A model generated the notes under the pieces. The model searched no databases and had not been told where the DNA came from. It saw only the letters and a program-made list of their open reading frames with translations. Below are positions 6,242 to 8,635 of a stretch of DNA of 8,635 bases, piece by piece. The position numbers were made by a program, and so were the translations under genes. How positions within the stretch are numbered: position 1 is the first letter of the stretch; each line of letters begins with the position of its first letter. The DNA is from Chroococcidiopsidaceae cyanobacterium CP_BM_RX_35 (lineage in GTDB: Bacteria > Cyanobacteriota > Cyanobacteriia > Cyanobacteriales > Chroococcidiopsidaceae): contig JAFAVL010000397.1 in assembly GCA_019242465.1 (NCBI GenBank), positions 1-8,635 of the forward strand. Reading direction: 5' to 3'.

Positions 6242-6463
6242 TTATTTAAACTCTTCTGTAACTCGCACTAACCTGGAATCGTAACGATTACACAGGTGCT
6301 CTAGTGTTTGCAAGAACTGGTAAAAAGCCCAAGTCATCATCGCCTGTGCAGACTTAGAGTTGAGCCTGCGACGTGACTTAGCCACCATCTCCGATGTCTC
6401 AAACGTTGGCAGGTAAATAACATCGTAATGACGCGCCAAATGAGAAGCAACTTGCTTGTGACA
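6242..6463 (-). pseudogene. Remnant of a TnpB (IS605/IS607-type OrfB) nuclease
   Basis: A 73-codon open stretch lies between a stop just upstream (6464-6466) and a stop at 6242. It reads like the middle of TnpB, an RNA-guided nuclease of IS200/IS605 and IS607 elements. HKQVASHLARHYDVIYLPTF is followed by ETSEMV, SRRRLNSKSAQAMMTWAFYQF and VRVTEEF. This corresponds to the RuvC-II neighbourhood. It ends exactly where the family continues with a YTSKTC-like zinc-finger segment, so the zinc finger and RuvC-III are missing. The N-terminal half and RuvC-I aspartate are also missing: 6464-6586 has frequent stops and no clear match in any frame. No transposon ends are visible. The piece sits between the TPR gene and the PaiB gene and is surely inactive. 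Start and end mark only the recognisable fragment. Confidence 0.75.
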
Positions 6464-6586
6464 TTATCGAGCATAGTTGCAAGGCTCATTTTACCCGACA
6501 GATTCGAATTAATCCCACCTTGCTTATCCTGTCTGAAATTGGGCTCTTCTTTCACTGCTTAACTCCCGTATAGCACTCTGCAAACT

Positions 6587-7303
6587 TTATAATTTTGAAG
6601 CAGAGCGAACTTGATCAGCCAGTTGAATTTGACTCTGGCTGAATCCCGCTTTTTTGAGCTGAGGTAGAAAAGAGTGATCGCTGTATCTAGAATCAAGAGC
6701 GTTCGCCTTTCGATAGGCAAGCTTTGCCAAAGTGCGATCACCTTGCTCCCAGTGGGAGATTGCCAGAGCCACGAGTGGGTGAGGATTGTGAGGCTCTAGA
6801 GTCGCAGCACGTTTAGCAGTGGCAATTGCGGAACTGTATAGCTGTAAGCGCTCAAAAGCCAAACTCAAGTTGTAATAGGCAACTTCATCGTCAGGCTGTA
6901 AGGCTGCCGCCCAATTGTGAACGACAACTGCTGCCGCCAGATTATTGCTAACCAAATAGACAATCCCCAGAGCATTGAGCGCAGGAACCGAAACCGGATC
7001 GCGATAAATAGCTTGCACCAAAGACTCAGCCGCCGCATTATCTTGCCCTGCTAAATGCTGCGCCCAACCTAAGTTGACTCGTCCCACGATATTTTCTGGA
7101 TCGAGTTCAACAGATTTTTTCATCGCCCTGATCGCTAACGAGTAGCGTTCCTGCTGTTGATAAGACAAGCCCAATTCCCGGTATTGACTTGCCCTGTACT
7201 TATTGATGGCAGCACCAACTGCTAAAGCTTTATCAGAGCCGCCACTAGCAAAAAGTAAAAGCCAAAAAGCTAAGACTAGAACCAACCTCTCAACTTTTCT
7301 CAC
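6587..7303 (-). CDS. TPR-repeat protein with N-terminal export signal
   Basis: The 238-residue protein begins with RKVER and a hydrophobic segment (about residues 7-20), followed by small residues and a possible cleavage region near ALAVG (26-30), so export or membrane anchoring is likely. Five consecutive 34-residue tetratricopeptide repeats follow without gaps: 36-69, 70-103, 104-137, 138-171 and 172-205. Each ends in a variant of LDP or LEP. Such repeats form a superhelix for protein-protein binding; the partner is unknown. The start is GTG at 7303. The best upstream purine run is GGGG (7312-7315), 8 bp away. The gene begins 20 bp after the acetyl-CoA synthetase stop on the same strand, so it is likely the last gene of that transcript. 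The exact start is less sure than the rest, since a TTG lies six codons downstream. Confidence 0.85.
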   Translation of the reverse strand: MRKVERLVLVLAFWLLLFASGGSDKALAVGAAINKYRASQYRELGLSYQQQERYSLAIRAMKKSVELDPENIVGRVNLGWAQHLAGQDNAAAESLVQAIYRDPVSVPALNALGIVYLVSNNLAAAVVVHNWAAALQPDDEVAYYNLSLAFERLQLYSSAIATAKRAATLEPHNPHPLVALAISHWEQGDRTLAKLAYRKANALDSRYSDHSFLPQLKKAGFSQSQIQLADQVRSASKL

Positions 7304-7323
7304 CTGTCTTACCCCATCTCCCC

Positions 7324-8635
7324 TTAAGCTCCTTCCCGCAATTTATCTAGTACACCAACATCTTCCAGGGTAGATGTGTCGCCAGAGACAGCTTGACCAG
7401 CAGCAATAGACCTTAGCAACCGCCGCATGATCTTCCCAGAGCGGGTTTTGGGCAAAGAGTCAGAAAAACGAATTTCATCGGGACGAGCGATCACACCAAT
7501 TTCCTTAACAACGTGCTGCTTTAATTCCTTGCTCAGCTCTTCACTGGGTTGATACCTATCCTCCAGGGTGACAAAAGCCATAATACCTTCCCCTTTGATG
7601 TCATCTGGCTTACCGACTACAGCTGCCTCGGCTACAGCCGAATGCGAAACTAAAGCCGACTCTACTTCCATTGTCCCCAACCGATGACCTGAAACATTAA
7701 TTACATCATCGACTCGCCCCATCACCCAGAAATAACCGTCAGCATCGCGTCGGGCTCCATCACCAGCAAAGTAGACGTACTGCCCATTCTGAGGAGGGAT
7801 ATGTTCCCAGTAGGTGCGACGGAAGCGCTCTGGATCGCCGTACACTGTACGCATCATCCCTGGCCAAGGGTGCCGCACCACGAGATAGCCACCCTTATCT
7901 TCTCCGACTGATTTGCCTTCCAAATCCACGATATCCGCCATAATTCCTGGAAAGGCTAGGGTGGCAGAACCAGGTTTAAGTGGGATCGCTCCAGGCAGGG
8001 GCGTTATCATAATGCCACCAGTTTCTGTTTGCCACCAAGTATCTACAATTGGGCAGCGACTGCCACCGATGATTTTGTAGTACCACATCCAGGCTTCTGG
8101 ATTAATCGGCTCACCCACAGTTCCTAGCAGTCGTAAAGAAGACAGGTTGCGGGCTTTAGGCAAGTGTTCACCCATTCTGATGAACGACCGAATCGCTGTA
8201 GGTGCGGTGTAGAAAACTGTGACACCATATTTTTCGATAATGTCCCACGTACAACCAGGGTTAGAGGAGCGGGGAGCCCCCTCGTACATGAGTGTTGTTG
8301 CACCGTTGGATAGAGGACCGTAGACGACGTAGCTATGTCCTGTAATCCAGCCCACATCGGCGGTACACCAGTAAACGTCAGTATCCTGGATGTCAAAAAC
8401 CCATTTAGTAGTAATATGACTGTAAAGGTTGTATCCACCAGTCGTGTGAACAACTCCTTTTGGCTTGCCCGTGGTACCAGAAGTGTAGAGGATAAACAGC
8501 ATATCCTCACTATCCATTGGTTCTGCTGGACAATCGGCTGTAACAGTTGCTTGCAATTCGTGCCACCAACAATCTCGTCCTGTTGTCATGTCAATTTGCT
8601 GTCCAGTGCGACGGACAACTAAGACATGTTGCACT
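7324..8635 (-). CDS. acs: Acetyl-CoA synthetase (AMP-forming), C-terminal part
   Basis: The gene runs off the right edge, leaving 437 codons. Against the usual length of about 650 residues, some 210 N-terminal residues are missing. The enzyme activates acetate with ATP to acetyl-AMP and then forms acetyl-CoA. In visible numbering, the adenylation P-loop [10 protein letters not shown] is at 51-60. [11 protein letters not shown] (197-207) carries the tryptophan that limits the pocket to acetate. [13 protein letters not shown] (288-300) and [13 protein letters not shown] (306-318) are the hinge and A8 regions. [12 protein letters not shown] (394-405) contains the catalytic lysine at 401. In other bacteria this lysine is acetylated to switch the enzyme off; whether that happens here is inference. 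The first visible codon is GTG, internal to the protein and not a start. The TPR gene follows by 20 bp. Confidence 0.97.
   Translation of the reverse strand, partial: VQHVLVVRRTGQQIDMTTGRDCWWHELQATVTADCPAEPMDSEDMLFILYTSGTTGKPKGVVHTTGGYNLYSHITTKWVFDIQDTDVYWCTADVGWITGHSYVVYGPLSNGATTLMYEGAPRSSNPGCTWDIIEKYGVTVFYTAPTAIRSFIRMGEHLPKARNLSSLRLLGTVGEPINPEAWMWYYKIIGGSRCPIVDTWWQTETGGIMITPLPGAIPLKPGSATLAFPGIMADIVDLEGKSVGEDKGGYLVVRHPWPGMMRTVYGDPERFRRTYWEHIPPQNGQYVYFAGDGARRDADGYFWVMGRVDDVINVSGHRLGTMEVESALVSHSAVAEAAVVGKPDDIKGEGIMAFVTLEDRYQPSEELSKELKQHVVKEIGVIARPDEIRFSDSLPKTRSGKIMRRLLRSIAAGQAVSGDTSTLEDVGVLDKLREGA

Noticed and set aside
6464..6555. Open minus-strand stretch just upstream of the TnpB relic, possibly its N-terminal part in another frame
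   Set aside because: I could not match it to a TnpB N-terminus in any frame. The overlap with the relic is out of frame, so I left it out of the pseudogene.
8335..8622. A plus-strand open frame opposite acs
   Set aside because: It is a shadow of the conserved acetyl-CoA synthetase coding sequence, with no family features of its own.
1..8635. CRISPR array, tRNA, rRNA or phage genes
   Set aside because: No regularly spaced repeats, cloverleaf-like sequence, rRNA motifs or phage structural motifs were seen on reading both strands.

Overview
The window looks like the chromosome of a cyanobacterium. It has moderate GC with AT-rich spacers. It carries two copies of the cyanobacterial HIP1 octamer GCGATCGC (2958 and 5475). 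One partial gene resembles red chlorophyll catabolite reductase (RCCR), a family of plants and cyanobacteria. A TnpB-type transposase remnant of a kind common in cyanobacteria is also present. I cannot name the genus. Gene content is metabolic and stress-related, with no rRNA, tRNA, CRISPR array or intact mobile element visible.

Left part, minus strand (1-1505): a Gfo/Idh/MocA NAD(P)-dependent oxidoreductase is followed 47 bp later by the N-terminal 103 residues of an RCCR-like protein, which runs off the left edge. A 487-bp AT-rich spacer (1506-1992) separates this pair from a divergent plus-strand group.

Middle, plus strand (1993-4472): a ferritin-like diiron protein with a very strong ribosome binding site, then a metallo-beta-lactamase-fold protein with an N-terminal zinc ribbon, then a zeta-crystallin/PIG3-type quinone oxidoreductase. 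The three are co-directional, with gaps of 62 and 18 bp. Together they suggest iron handling and redox-stress defence, although the function of the metallo-beta-lactamase protein is not known.

Right part, minus strand (4478-8635): in order of transcription come the C-terminal two thirds of acetyl-CoA synthetase (running off the right edge), a secreted or lipid-facing TPR protein 20 bp behind it, a decayed TnpB fragment, a PaiB-type FMN-binding protein, and a low-specificity L-threonine aldolase 33 bp behind PaiB. The aldolase converges with the quinone oxidoreductase, with only 5 bp between the stop codons.

I did not find a convincing new system. The most unusual items are the ferritin-like/zinc-ribbon metallo-beta-lactamase/quinone reductase cluster, the RCCR homologue in a bacterium, a perfect 7-bp dyad in the ferritin-like gene's upstream region, and the TnpB relic with a displaced RuvC-II glutamate.
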